Of a stretch of DNA of 64,000 nt, positions 22,059-35,048 are shown in pieces. The notes beneath the pieces are model-generated. The model did not search any database. It had not been told where the DNA came from and saw only the letters and a program-made list of their open reading frames with translations. The translations under genes and the position numbers were made by a program. Numbering within the stretch: the first letter of the stretch is position 1; every line of letters starts with the position of its first letter. The DNA comes from Brachionus koreanus (lineage: Eukaryota; Rotifera; Eurotatoria; Ploima; Brachionidae): NCBI GenBank assembly GCA_016987375.1, contig PJRA01000160.1, positions 1,844,858 through 1,908,857 of the forward strand, written 5' to 3'.

Positions 22059-25000
22059 ATTAAATTCTTAATTAAAAAAAAGATTTATTCATTTTTAGCA
22101 AATTTTCAACTTTTACAATTAAGTAATTGAAAATTTATATAAAACTCAATGGAATTACATAAAAAAAAATTATATTTTTCAAGATAAATTATATTTCGTT
22201 AGCTCAAAGTATTAGGAAAATAAACCAGATTGATTGATCTTAATTAAATGAAAAAAATTCAAAAGTTAATCAAACTTTTTTATGTGTGATCGATTTGACG
22301 AAAACCTGTTGTTTAGCGAATGTGATTGAAATCGACTAAAGGGAGTAGATTTTTTAATAATTATCTAAAAACAAAAAAAAACGAGCCCAAAATTTCTAAT
22401 TACTTGACTAGCAAATAATTATTTAAAAACTTGATTAAAAGATATTCGATTATTACGCAGGTAATGCATAAATTTACTTTTTTTGTGTGAGCAAAATTTT
22501 AATACAGGGCTATTGAGAAATTTTAATTCTAAAACATGCAACCATATTTGTTTAGTGAAAATGAAAATTAATTTTTCGTCAGAAGAAAAAATTCTCAATT
22601 TAAATAGCGACTGTATTTAGAATCTGGTTTGCGACCAATTTGGCTAGAAAATTATTGCTGAAACTTTTCGTGTCGTTTAATCATGTGCCTTAAAAAAATT
22701 AACTTTATGAAAAATAGACCTTAATGAAAAATTTTCGTCAATTGTTTAATTTCTTTTTAAATATAATAATCCTTAGAAACTAAAAAAGATCAATTTTAAT
22801 TAATTAAGTTGGTTATTAAAATTTTTATTTTCTAGAATAAAACATTAAATTATTTTTTAGTTAATATAGTTTAATTTTGATTTTTTAATCAAAATATGTA
22901 GATTGAAATTTTTCAGAAGTTGACAAATTACCAAACTTAAATCCAACGAGATTTAATTGACTCTTATTGACATTTATTGACTCTCACGATGCCTAAAATT
23001 ACAAATATAAAAATTGAACTATTAGTGCAGCTTTTTGAAGAAATATAATCTTGCTAAACATTATTTAAAGAACAATAACAATTTTAATTATCACTTGGAT
23101 TATCTAACAATGATTATTACAAAAAAAATATTGGTTATACTTAAATCCCATTTTATAAAAGAAAATTTGTAAAAAAAAGTTTTAAAAATTGATAATCTTA
23201 AAAATAGATAAAAAAAATTGGTTATTCAAGCCAAATAAAAATTTTCAATTAATAAACTGAATCTGAATATTGCTAATTATTCAGTCAAATATTTGTTTTA
23301 ATTTTTCTTAAAGAATTTTATGCAATAAAATATTTAATTTACTCTAATTTGAATACCTTCCCAATTTGCCCCCAAGAAACAGATCTCTTTTACCGGTTTT
23401 AATAAGACTAAAGAGTATTTAGCACCCATCAAATTTCTGCCTTAAAACACCGATTAGAACCTGGAGGAGGTTCTTGTCTCGGTGAGCTATTAGCAGATCG
23501 ACCAGATGCCCATATGTGTACTTGATGTTTGTTGATTACCATTTGATGAACTTAAGTACACAATTGAGCAACATTAGTTGGACTTAGGGAGCTATACTAA
23601 GACTGAAAGGCATGCAATTGAACTGGAAGAAGCAACGCCCGTAGCCAAAAGTGGTTAACGAATTTTGAGCTGGGATGCAGTTCAATATTAAGTTCATTAT
23701 AAATTATTTTTATTTACTTTAAAAAAAAAAGCTATGCTTTGATTTAAAATAAACTTCTGCTATTGTTTAATTAAAAAAAAAATTTAAATGCTAATAATAA
23801 TTTTTAAAGACATCATTTAAAATTTTAACAATCAATTCTTGCGATTTTTTTACTGTAAGATTTTAAAATTTAAAAAAATCATAATCAAAAAAAATAAAAA
23901 AAAGAAAAATAATTTGTTTTTTCTAAAAAAAAAAATACAAAGATTTTTCAAAATTATAAAAATTTCATAATAAAAATCAACTAAGTTAACTATTTAAATA
24001 AAAAATTTCATACTGTAACAAATTTATTTATTTTTTGCTCTATTTTAAATGCATTAATTTAATTTATCATCACTGTTGGTTATACAGATTTTTAACTTTT
24101 AAAAATTTTCAAATTTTTTTCTTAAAATATTTCAATTTTTACTATAGAGATTTTTATCAAATTTTTTTTAAATGTTTCATATTTCATAAATTTAAAAAAT
24201 AAATATCATTTATCTTATTTAATACATTGAAAATATTCTCAAAAGGTAAATTTTTTGACAAGATTTCATTTCATTATTTATTTCAAAACATTTAATTTGA
24301 TCAATGAGCAATACATGATTTACATTGAAAATTTTCTCCTGTTTAATTTTTCAATAGATCACTCTATTTTTTTCTTACTTTTATCAATAAAGATATCTTC
24401 TTTTAATTTCATTCAGATAGTTTCAAAAAATTTTCAATTCTTGTTCGGTAAGTTACTAATTTGGAAGATGAAACAGACAAATTTAACTTAACAATAAATT
24501 TGTTTTAAATATTATTGTATTTTGAATTTAAGTTCAAAAACTAATATCTAAACTTTTTATTGTTTAAAACCCCCTTTTTTTTTAAATCAGTTTATCTAAA
24601 TTCAAAACGAATATATTTAAGTAACCATTGAACAATATAAAAACGAAAAAAAATTATGTTTTGAGTAGCCCCTTAAAATCGTGTTATTTTTATTGCTAAA
24701 CAGGTAAGATTTTTTATTTCAAGAAAAGCTTTGTAATTATTCAAAAAAAAATCAAAAATTTAAATTGTTGTTTTGTAGTTAAACAACATATACTACATAT
24801 ACAGTTATTTAGAATAATGTTATTTAGAGACCAAATGAGGAGATGAAGAGTGTTTAAATTAAGCAGTTTAAGAGCAAAATTTACTCAAAATTAGAAGATA
24901 TTTAAGAATTAATCATAAAGTTGTGAAAAAAGCCAGTAATGATTGTTAAGACTTTTAGACTACGCGAATTTCTAAACTTTTGCACCGACTTTTATTTTTT

Positions 25001-25436
25001 AGTTTTTAGAGGAAGTCTTTTGACTATAAATTTTTCAAAGATAATTATATTTTTATGCCGAGTGTGATATATCAAATTGAAGAGAAAATTTTTTCAAAGT
25101 AGTGCCTTTATTTTCTCAAAAATATATTGATAATGACTTGGTAAAGATCACTTTTTCAACTAACAGATAAAGGTTTATAGTTTAAATTAAAGAATTTTTA
25201 AAAAAATTTAATTTTAAAATTATTATTTGAAAAAAATTGATAGCAAATTTAGTTAATAATATTAAAAGGTAAAATTAAAATGATCAAAATTTGTCATCCA
25301 TTTTTTATATTTTTGATATCAGATATAAATCTCAATTTGTTTTAAATCAATTTAGCTATCATAACTGTCAGAAGATTTTGAAATCGCATTTAAAAAATGA
25401 ATTAGCTGAACTAATAAAATCTAAATTATGCCAGAT
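22059..25436. other. Non-coding stretch between the decarboxylase and LRRC57 genes
   Basis: About 3.4 kb, AT-rich, with no supported gene. The only distinct segment is the relatively GC-rich patch at 23350-23690, listed in the findings. The region upstream of 22058 should hold the decarboxylase promoter. Confidence 0.4.
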
Positions 25437-26257
25437 TTAATCAAACTTTCGTCTAGTAGCTGTATATCTTTCCATATACTAAAAAAATAATTTTTTTTTC
25501 AAATTTAATAAGATAATTAAAAAAAAATTACTTTTTCATATCCTTCTATTTGTTCAAAGTCTTTTTTGGTAAATTGATTTCCATCGTAATTTATCAACGA
25601 TATTTGAGAATCTTTTAGCATACTTTCGGGGATTGATGCACATTTCAGGCAGTTTTTTTCTAAACGAATCACTTTTAGACGAGGACAAGACGATATTTTA
25701 TCACTTATTGATGTAATCTTGTTCTCGTTTAAATTTAATTCTATACAATTAAAATTTCCTATATAATCTTCAATCTTTTGGATTTTATTGAAACTCAAAT
25801 CAACAAAATCCAATTGGGCTAGCTTGCTTAATTCTATTGGAATACATGTTAATTCGTTATTATTTAAAGATATTTTTTTCAAATTTTTTAATTGACAAAG
25901 ACTATTCGGAACAATTTTCAATAGGTTGTTACTCATATCAAGACTTTCTAGTTTGACACATCGGCCTATGTCTTCCGAGATTGATTCGATTTTGTTAAAA
26001 CTAATATTAAGAGTTTTCAAATTATCCATGTTAGCAAACAAATTAGATGTTAAAATGCTAAGTCTATTCTGACTCAAATCAAGATTTCTAATTGATTTAG
26101 CGACTTGAAACAATTCTGGTGGTATCTTGAGAAAAAAATATTAGTCTTTCCTTTCATTCCGAATTATACTCAATACCTTTGTCAATTTGAAATTCCTTAG
26201 CTGAAGGATTCCAGTCTTTTGAGCCTGTTCAATATGCTTGGACAATTCATTTCCCAT
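25437..26257 (-). CDS. Lrrc57: Leucine-rich repeat protein LRRC57
   Basis: Exons 26257-26177, 26125-25532 and 25478-25437 give 238 aa, essentially the length of vertebrate LRRC57 (239 aa). The protein starts MGNELSKHIEQAQKTGILQL, so it has the Gly2 N-myristoylation context of the family. About eight leucine-rich repeats follow (for example LDLSQNRLSIL, LNISFNKIESI, ISLNNNELTCIP, VDLSFNKIQKI). Next comes the conserved block ELNLNENKITSI, SSCPRLKVIRLEKNCL, then SQISLINYDGNQF. The end is EGYEKYMERYTATRRKFD, matching the family C-terminus. Presumed membrane-associated adaptor. Its biochemical role in animals is poorly known. It lies upstream, on the same strand, of the decarboxylase gene but 3.4 kb away, so co-transcription is unlikely. 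Confidence 0.92.
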
Positions 26258-27881
26258 TTTTAAAAAAAGTTAAACGAAATATTAATATTTTATGAGAATA
26301 GTTTTAAAAAAATAACTGGATAAATTATTAAAATCAGTGTAAAAATGACAATTATAACTAAATTTCTAAAAAAAGTTAACAAAAAATTGATTTTTTTGCT
26401 ATTTGCATAATTTGATAATTGAAAAAGACGGTCAACACCTACATGGATCTTAGTTTAATTTAGTAATAACCAATTGTTTATTTTTTTTAAAGTAATCGAG
26501 CTAAACTTGAATTTTAAATTGGTCAAACCGATTAAATAAAATTTTAAAAATTTTTTAATAAAGTATTAAAGCCGTCACTTTAAAAAAGAGAGTGAGCTTG
26601 GATGTCAAATTTTAATTAAATTATACAGCAAACAATTAAAATAAGATGCCAAAATTGAAACGATATTTATTTTTACAAATTCAAAACAACTTTTCATGGT
26701 GCTACCACTGTTAATCTCTAAGCTGTCAGCATAAAAAAATTAGATAAAACAAACATCAAAAAATCAATTTTATAAATCGCAATTGTTGAAAACTTATTAT
26801 GAGATATTTTCAGACTAATGAAGCTATCTATTTTTGAATATTGGCAGAATTTATTTTGTCATTTTATTTATTTTAATCCGAGTCTATTGCGCAATTTTTG
26901 AATAAAAATTAAATTTTGATAAACTGGTAAATTTCTGTCAATAATTTTTGATTTTAGAGCCTTTTTCTTTGAAATTTTCTATAAGATAAATAAAAGTAAT
27001 TGAAAAGAAAAATATTCTTACAAAAATTTCATAAATGGCGAATCGTTTCTTTCTTCTCTTAAAAATAGCCCATTTAATCGAATTACACTTACAATTGGTT
27101 CATAAAAATCTAAAATTAAATTTTAAAAAACTAATTTTTCTCTAGATTTAGCTTTTTTTAGTCACATCTTTTTTCAATAAATAGAATATTATATTTCAAA
27201 AAATAAGAAATCCATTTATGCTGTTTGAAATAACTTATATAGATGAAATTTATATTATAGAATTGAAGAAAAAAATTTTATCAATGATAAAAGAATATGA
27301 TAATTATTCAATTATCTCACGGGTACCATTCTAATATTTAGGACTTTAATTGATTTTTTTGGTAAAAATTAACTAACAAACGCCAATTTCTCAGCAGGAA
27401 AAAAAGTAAATTTAATTAAATAATTAAAATTTTAGGCCAAGGTTTGCACTTAGCATTACTAGTGTACTTTTTGACCAAGGTAACTCAAAGCCCAAATATC
27501 TCTTATTTTTTTATCTAAATAATAATTTAAGGGCCGTGACCCTTGGGAAGTTCAGAATGGTCTAAAACCTTCTTTTCAACCCACATGCGATTATAAAAAT
27601 GGTTAAATATCTCTTAATATCCCAAATATCTCTTGTTCAAATCAGGCTTGTTTATAACTCACAGTTTTAAGTCTAAGTCACAAAAATTAAGTCAAAGCTT
27701 CACATTTTCTCAGCTAATATAAATATTGCCTTGTGAAATAATGTAATTATAATTTTGAAATATTTTTTTGGAATTGAACAAAGTTTCAATCTAAATGAAA
27801 TTACAATTTCTATGAAAAAAAAAATTAATAACAATTGTACAATTTAAATTTATTAGTTTAGAGTCAAAAGATTAAAATTTT
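26258..27881. other. Non-coding stretch upstream of LRRC57
   Basis: No coding signal. Around 27490-27650 the phrase AAATATCTCTT recurs several times (e.g. CCCAAATATCTCTT twice), giving a short irregular repeat. The LRRC57 promoter should lie near the 26.26-kb side. Confidence 0.4.
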
Positions 27882-28904
27882 TTAAAAATACCAAATTGAA
27901 GAATAGAATAGCATAAAATAATTGATTATTTCCGATGGAAGTCTGATCGGAACCCCTAAATAATTTACAAAATTTGACTTCACTCTATTTGTATAAAATT
28001 TAGAATAGAAAAAATGTCGCGGTAGATTAAAATATTGATTAGGAAAAATTTTTCCTATTAAACCTTGATTCAAAGTTGCATGATCATCAAACGATTCATT
28101 GTCTATGTCAATTATTTGTTTTAATAAAAAAGAATCAGTCAAAAATTTAATTGAGTTGAATCCAATGTTATATTCGTGAAAAACTAAGTTAATTCCTTCT
28201 CCAACCATAATCATGTACTCTCCAGTCATTTGATTGTACTCGCAATCAGCTTTTTTGTCGTATAATAATTCAAACTTTCTGACTATTTCACAAAGAGATT
28301 TCTCCTTGAGAACTGTGCTTAAAAAGCATAAGTGTAATCGTGTCTTTTTTTTAGATCGTTTAGAAACATTGGAAAAGAATTCTTGATAAACACATTTATT
28401 CTGACTTTTGCTCAAATAGATTGAATTTTTATAATCATAACTGTTATCATCAAAATTAGAACTGTATACATCGTAGCCTTCTACTTTGACTGCAAAATAC
28501 AAGCTAGAAAAACACATGAAATAATTAAAATCACGTTTTTGATTGAAAAATTCTATCATCTCTTTGAAAGTACTTAGAGTACTTTGATTGAATACTGATT
28601 TAGTGAGGCAATTTTTTTTATCACTTTTTTTAATTTCTAACCAGTGATTGTTTTGGAGTAAAACATCATTGCGCAAATTTAGAACAACGTAATTTGAAAA
28701 AAGATAATAGTTAATAGACACCAGACAAATAATTGTTATCCAATAACGTAGTGAATAAAAACCGGAATGTGTTTTACAGTTTTCTTTGATACAAATCCTC
28801 TTATTATCAGACTTTTCAGGCGTTAGTCTAAGTTTTTCATATTTTAAATTCATTTTGAATTTGTAATCATAGAAGCAAGCTATATTTATATTAATAGTAT
28901 TCAA
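27882..28904 (-). CDS. Predicted type II membrane protein, possibly LicD/fukutin-like
   Basis: Intronless frame of 340 codons; the start may instead be the Met at codon 18. A single hydrophobic segment at about residues 53-75 (YWITIICLVSINYYLF) after a basic N-terminus gives a type II Golgi-like topology, with about 265 lumenal residues and scattered Cys. The block FNYFMCFSSLYFAVKVEGYD and the C-terminal IFPNQYFNLPRHFFYSKFY, then YLGVPIRLPSEIINYF, loosely recall the order of LicD/fukutin phosphotransferases (cytosine-side FxC...L..A, then FP...Y.IP...YL). The LicD acidic metal-binding DDDxD motif is not evident. I do not recognise the gene with certainty. It could be a lineage-specific family. 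Confidence 0.55.
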   Translation of the reverse strand: MNTININIACFYDYKFKMNLKYEKLRLTPEKSDNKRICIKENCKTHSGFYSLRYWITIICLVSINYYLFSNYVVLNLRNDVLLQNNHWLEIKKSDKKNCLTKSVFNQSTLSTFKEMIEFFNQKRDFNYFMCFSSLYFAVKVEGYDVYSSNFDDNSYDYKNSIYLSKSQNKCVYQEFFSNVSKRSKKKTRLHLCFLSTVLKEKSLCEIVRKFELLYDKKADCEYNQMTGEYMIMVGEGINLVFHEYNIGFNSIKFLTDSFLLKQIIDIDNESFDDHATLNQGLIGKIFPNQYFNLPRHFFYSKFYTNRVKSNFVNYLGVPIRLPSEIINYFMLFYSSIWYF

Positions 28905-29682
28905 TAAAAATAATTAGCATAATTTCTTTAACCGAATATGTCCGCCAGTCGAATCAGTATTTACATAATGAAATGATAGATCAAGTTGCATCGGAAAAAA
29001 ATTTGTTTGTGTAAATTGGTCCTTTTATGATAACTCTTGGAAAAATTTCTAGTTACAAAGAGATATTTGATGAAAATAAAAAAAGGTATTGTCTGGAGAA
29101 ATGACTTAATTCAGATAGCCTTCTAATTTTTTTTTATGAATAGTTTTATTTATGAAAATAACTAAATAAATTAATGTCTTTTTTATTTAATTTTGTGATT
29201 AATTAGAATTTCAAATTGCAAACATTCTTATGTCAAAAATATTTTTAAATGATAAAAAATATTATCGATTGAAAATCAAGGTATAGTAAATGTTTGCTTT
29301 TTAAAGTGACAGTAAAATCTTAAAAATTTGCTTTTGATGTCTCAAAAAAATAGCTTAGTTCGTCTTTCTACAAACTCAATATTGAAAATTTTGGTATTTA
29401 CTTGACTTCAAGGATCATAGATTTTCAACTTTACTATCTTAGACATTGAAAATTATATTTTTTAGGCACCAAGACCAAATTTTTGAGAGTTAGATGCGAC
29501 GTTAAAAAACAAATATTTAAAAATATTCGTTGGAGTTCTTTATTTGAAAAATACATTTTTAAAGAACTAAACAAAAACTAGAAAAATAGAAATAAATTTT
29601 TTTCAATTTTGTTAAATTTTCTTGGATTTAGTCTCATCCTTTTTATGTTTTTTTTGTTTTTTTTTAAAAAAAAATTTAGATT
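28905..29682. other. Non-coding stretch
   Basis: AT-rich, no coding signal or repeat recognised. It precedes the start of the 27882-28904 gene on the minus strand and ends at the retrotransposon remnant. Confidence 0.4.
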
Positions 29683-30625
29683 CTAAATTTCAAGTCGATC
29701 TTTTGCCTTTATCTTTGCTTCACCCCATGTCATACCCATTTCAGAGAGCTCTTTCATGATTGTTGCCCTCCAAGTCTTTGATGGTCTTCCTAATTTTTGT
29801 TTGCCTTGCGGTATCCATTGCAGGGCTCTTTTTGTTATTCGACTTTTTTCCATTCTAAGTATATGTCCTAGCCATCGTAATCTTTTGCTCTTTATGCACA
29901 TATCCATTGATTATGAATTTATTCTTTGGAATAGTTTGTCATTTTTATTATATCAGGCCAGTGTATTTTTAGAATTCTTCTTAAACTACAAGTGTGGAAT
30001 GTATTAATACTTTTTCTGTCAGCTTCAGACATCTTCCAACATTCACTACCATACATTTTACCTTGTTTGAGTCTTGCAAAGGCACTTTTTGTTTTCGACA
30101 GTCCAATCTCTTTGTCTCAATGTCTTTGTGTGATCCCAAAGTCGTGCTGATGATGTTCCCTAGATATGTGAAGTCTGTAACGCTTTCAACTTCGTTGACG
30201 TCGAGCTGTTGGTTTTGCTTTTTGAGGTGTATATTATCTTCTGTATTTGCTATCAACTCAAGATTATCTGCAAAGTCCAGGTCTCCAAGTCTTGTGGTGA
30301 GACTCCACTTAATACGTCTAGGATTAGTGGTTGATTTTCTCATGACATAGTATATTAATAACAGGAACAGAGTTGGAGAGAGAACGCATCCTTGTCTCAA
30401 CCCTGTATTAACTTTGAAGCTTTCAAATTGACCCCTTTCCAGAGTTATACTACACTCGAATTCTTCGTAGAAGATCTCTATCAAGTTAACGATTTTCTGT
30501 AGTTTACCATAAGTTCTAAGTATGGTTCAAAGAGTTTCTCTGTGAACGCTATCAAGGCTTTCTTAAAATCTAAGAAGTTTACATACAGTGGAACTTTGTT
30601 CTATGATGTTTCTAAGAGAATTATT
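29683..30625 (-). pseudogene. Degenerate RTE-like non-LTR retrotransposon (pol 3' part)
   Basis: The minus strand encodes FKVNTGLRQGCVLSPTLFLL (RT motif B), then TRLGDLDFADNLELIA (motif C), VTDFTYLGNIIST, and the C-terminal block RLRWLGHILRMEKSRI with QGKQKLGRPSKTWRATI and MGMTWGEAKIKAKDR. This is characteristic of RTE/BovB-type polymerases common in animals. Motif C reads FADN instead of FADD, so a catalytic Asp is lost. The frame is also interrupted. It is an old 5'-truncated copy. Confidence 0.8.
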
Positions 30626-31503
30626 TATTTGATCAAAGCATCCTCTTCAATTTAATTTAATTAAAATTAATATTCTACAGTCAAATTTAGTTTAACTAAA
30701 TTTGCTAAGCAGGAAGACTAGCGTAGTCCCGCTCTAGTAAAATTTTCATTTTTTTTTAATTCTACCAGTATGTTTTTGAATTGGTTATTCGAACTTGCTG
30801 TGACATACGACGTTAGCAGCACATTTCATCTATTTATTACTCGGTTTGATAGAAAGTTTCGCCTTGCTTCAAATTTTGTTAGCTGCGAGCAAAAACGATG
30901 CTTTGCTCTTCTTATTTCAATATTATTTTCAATATTTCAATATAAAATTTTCAATATTCTTTCTTAGATAATGTGTATATTAATATTACTTTTTTTTTTT
31001 AATTTTCAACTAAGAATTTATTTAATGAGTCAAAAATTTTTAAATTATTGCTGACTTTTTCAATTTTTAAAATAATTTTGAATAAAAGTTTCTGATTATT
31101 TTGGTTTAACATTTAAAAGCATTCCTTTTAAAAAGAATTTAAACAAAAATTTATATTCATTAAATTATTAGATAATTTAAATTAAAATATTAATGAAAAA
31201 AAACTTATATTTTTTTAAACTAACATAAAATATGAGCTATTAATCAAGATACTTGAAAATGACCTATAAAAACCAAAAAAAAATTTAAATGCTGTATTTA
31301 GTTCTTCTAGTGTTAACTAAATGAGCGTAGATAAATATTTAAGTATGTATCATAGAAAAATTTATTAATTTTGATTAGAGAAAAAAGTTTTATAAATATA
31401 TAATTCTACATTTAAAAATATTAAATTACAATTGACATAAAATTGGCCTGATAAAAATAAAATGAAAAACAATTTCAAAACAGTTTATGCTATAAAATAT
31501 TGG
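30626..31503. other. Non-coding, downstream of the CAS-family gene
   Basis: AT-rich with no supported gene. It holds the 3' flank of the minus-strand CAS-family gene (stop at 31504-31506). Confidence 0.4.
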
Positions 31504-33833
31504 CTAGTAACTATAAAAACTCTTAAGAATTTGTTTGTTAAAACTTTCTACGGAATTATAAACATTGGTCATTGAATCCTCTAGCATTTCACGTTTAAAA
31601 TCGGTTACCAATTGTTCAGAATTAAAGCTTTTTATTTTGATTACATAGTTTTTCAATGAACCACACATTGTGTTTGATAAATTATACAAATTTATTTTCA
31701 ATACTTCATTGTGGAGATTTTGTTGCAAAGTGTCACATATAAAAATAAGTTTGTGTCCATTCAAAGCCAATTTGTTAGCTAATTCAACTTCCAAAGATGT
31801 ATTTGCTCTAATTTTATCCAAAAGAGCGTCATAGATAACCTTAAAATCAGTAAAATTTTCTTCAACGTGCTTCAAATAAAACTTGATCAACATTTGATCA
31901 CTCATATTAAGTCTAGTTGTCTCACATTCGTTTAAACTTGTGGCCAATTTTATTTCGCGTCTTATTTTTTCATCATTACGCTTAAGGGTCATACACAAAG
32001 CTGATGAATTCGATACTTTTTCAACTAATTTGTCTAAATTTTCCCGTTTTAGTTTCATACATTTTTCTTCTTCAATTTCGTCAATTTCACAATAATCGTC
32101 TTGATTATAGAATTGGTCATCTTTACACTCATAGATAGCAAAATTTTCGCTTTGATTTTGATTAGAACTCATGTCTCGATCAAAAAAGAAAATTTTTTCT
32201 TCATTGACTAAATTTTTAAATTCATTTAATATTTTTTTAAATGAAATGATCTCTATTTTCGGATCTTTGTTATCCATTTTTTCTACAAAATAATAAAACT
32301 CTTCAATTTGTTCAATTAATTTTTTCAATTTGTTAAAAATATTCAAATTAGGATGGAAACAGGCATATTCCTCTTTGATTATTTTTAAATTTCCATTTAT
32401 AAATTCATTCAAGATTAGCTTCAAGGATTTTGAATTATCATTGATTAAAATTTGATTAGAACTAAAATTTTCCATATTGCTAATCAAATGGCCAATGCGC
32501 TCAATTTTTTCCTCAAAATCTGACTTATGTTCATGTCTAGTTTTGGTTTCATCATAATTTGAATAATCACTGATTCTCTGATTTATGGAACAACGTGATG
32601 TATTGTCGATCAAATTGATTAAATTTTCTGAGTTAAGGCTTATTAAAGAAGATGTACTTATACCAGAGTCGATTGTTGGACTGATTGATTTTCTCGACTC
32701 TTCGAGCTCCTTGAGTAGCTGGCTAGTAGGCCTATTATTAGCAGGGATATCATAATCGTAATCATCGTCGTCGTTTTTCTTCAATGTATTGCAATCAGTG
32801 GAGCTCGGCGAGTTGTTGAATGATAACTTTTTTGGACTAGTCTTTAATTTTTCCGGGAGAACAACTTTATTTGCTTCTACTCGTGTCAAAGTTGCTTCTT
32901 TTTCATCTAGATTTTTCTCTTTTAATTTGCTCTTAAAAAATAAATTTTTATCAATACTCTATTCAAGACTAAAATTTATGTTTTAACATTTTTTTACTTT
33001 TTATTTAAAAAATATCAAATATTTATAAACTTGTTTGAAAAAAAAAATTAAAATAGCATTGAGTAAGCTGTTTTTTTTAATGAAAAAATTCGATTTTATT
33101 TATAATTATTAAAAAATATCAGCTCGAAAAAGGTTTTTTCTCTTTCTAACTATTCAAAAAACAAATATTTATTGTTGCAAAACCTATTTTGCTCTTTTAT
33201 TCATTCCTTTTCTATGTTTTTTTATTTTTATTTAAAGAATTTTTGATTTCTAAATAATTTATTCACGATGGTTTAAAGCTTTAATTGTATACAGACTTTC
33301 TTAGGTGATAATATTTTGAAAAAAAATTCAATCGTTCATTTTAAGCATAACAATTTCCAAAATGCTGATAGCTTTTAATCTGATGTAAAATTTCACTAAT
33401 TTTCTTTCATTTTCAATGCAATAAAATGAAAGTAGTATTAAAATAGTAAAATTTCGTACATTTTATTTATACGAAATTTTACTAGAAAAACTTGTGAAAA
33501 AGCTAAAAAATTTCGTATAAAAAGCTAGAAAAATCAATAAAGCAAGCTTACCGGATTGTTTGGTTTAATTGAATTGGAATCTTTTAGGATAAAGTTAGAT
33601 TTATTTAATTGTACACTAATCAATTTGAAAATAGTTTTTTCGTCATTGGTTATTTTGAGTCGATTGCCAGGCGCAAGTCCGGTTTTGCTACTTTTGATCA
33701 ATTTACATAGCCACCATCCTTGCATAGACATGAAATCTATCTCGAGCACTTGTAGTAGATCATTCTTGCAAAAACTCAATTCTTCGTCACTCTCCGATTC
33801 GTTGTCATATAAAGCTATTGCGTATCGATTCAT
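31504..33833 (-). CDS. CAS-family adhesion scaffold (BCAR1/NEDD9-like), compact form
   Basis: Adaptor of integrin/focal-adhesion signalling. Exons 33833-33552 and 32958-31504 join in phase 0, giving 578 aa. An SH3 domain is at residues about 4-62 (YAIALYDNESESDEELSFCK, GWWLCKLI, then GLAPGNRLKI), and GNRLKI is diagnostic of CAS proteins. The middle contains a single YDIP (a YxxP site) after an Asp run, a Ser-rich segment, and a helical region at about 230-340. The C-terminal block QMLIKFYLKHVEENF, GHKLIFICDTLQQNL, then NLSNTMCGSLKNYVIKI matches the FAT-like CAS C-terminal domain. Human BCAR1 has a long substrate domain with some fifteen YxxP motifs, and that domain is nearly absent here. An additional exon in the 593-bp intron is possible but I saw none. 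Confidence 0.85.
33445..33483. repeat. Perfect 14-bp inverted repeat in the CAS-gene intron
   Basis: AGTAAAATTTCGTA at 33445-33458 is followed after 11 bases by its exact reverse complement at 33470-33483. It sits in the single intron of the CAS-like gene. It could form a hairpin in the pre-mRNA. Confidence 0.6.
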
Positions 33834-34824
33834 TTTTTGGTTTAGTTTTTGTTTAGTTAAAGCTATCTCAATATTTTTCCATCTAAAAATAAATAAACCA
33901 AAATTAAAAACAATAATTTTCTTTTAAATTTCTTTCTGAATGTTTGTTTTAAATAAAAATACAATTTTAAAACTCAAAATCACTTTATTCCGATGCAAAA
34001 TATTTAAAATAGTTACTTAGCTAAACTAAATAAACATTTAATAGTTAGAGAAAATAAAGATTAAAATTTAAGTTAAATGTTTTGTGCTTGAATAAAGTAC
34101 GAGTATTAAGACTTGTATTTAAATGTCATTTAGAGTTTAATTACAAAAATTTGATTACTTCAAGCTTAAAAATAAATTGATTTTACATTTGTTTCATATA
34201 GGTCCCACGTTTAACTAAATGCTACATTTAATTCTAACTGAAAATATAATCTTGAAAATAAAATAACTTAAATAAAATTAATTCCAGTAATAAACTACAG
34301 CTTTTTTGATTGATTTCGAAGCAATATCTAGAATTGAATTTTTTTGGGTTGATTTAAAATTGCTAGGAGTATGTATGAACTAATTTCATGAGCGTGATAA
34401 ATTTTAGAGTTAAATTCTCGAATAGAAAATTAATCTTAAATAACAATTTTTAATTAATTTTTCAAAACTAAAATTTCACTAAATCGGAATCTAATTTCAT
34501 TTTTAATAATTTTTATGAATCGAAAAAAAAAAAGAAGAAAACAATAGATGACATAATTTTGCGAATGACTTGATTTATACCAATGCCACAAATTGATTCT
34601 TAAGAATTAATCACTGTATCCGATTTGTCATAATCTTTCATCTAATTTCAAAATAAATCTAAAGCTTTATTCATTATGTTATCTTAATTTATTTTTCTTT
34701 GAGATTAAAAGAATAGCAAGTGGGAAAGATTTAATAGAACTTTTATCCGATTAGATAAAATAGCGCAAAAGTTACTTAAAGATACTCGCTTAATTAATCG
34801 GAATTTTGATTAATTAGCAGAATT

Positions 34825-34892
34825 CTTTCGGTAAACTTGCTCTATAAAATATAGCTATGCCTTTAAGTTTATAAGTAGACGTTTACCGAAAG
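34825..34892. repeat. Hairpin, 12-bp perfect arms, pre-miRNA-sized
   Basis: CTTTCGGTAAAC (34825-34836) is matched by GTTTACCGAAAG (34881-34892). Further inside, TATAAA pairs with TTTATA. The total length of 68 bases is in the range of miRNA precursors, but the internal mismatch region is large, so an RNA gene is not claimed. Confidence 0.35.
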
Positions 34893-35048
34893 TGTTTTCT
34901 CTAGGACTGTAAATTTGAAATAGTTTCTCCCTAAAAGCTTCTAGTTTAGCTCATATCGAAGATCTTAATTGAAAAAAATTGTTTCTTTTTTCTTAAAATT
35001 GCTTCCAGGTTAAAATATTACGCAATAATAAATCGTGCGGTCTATCTA

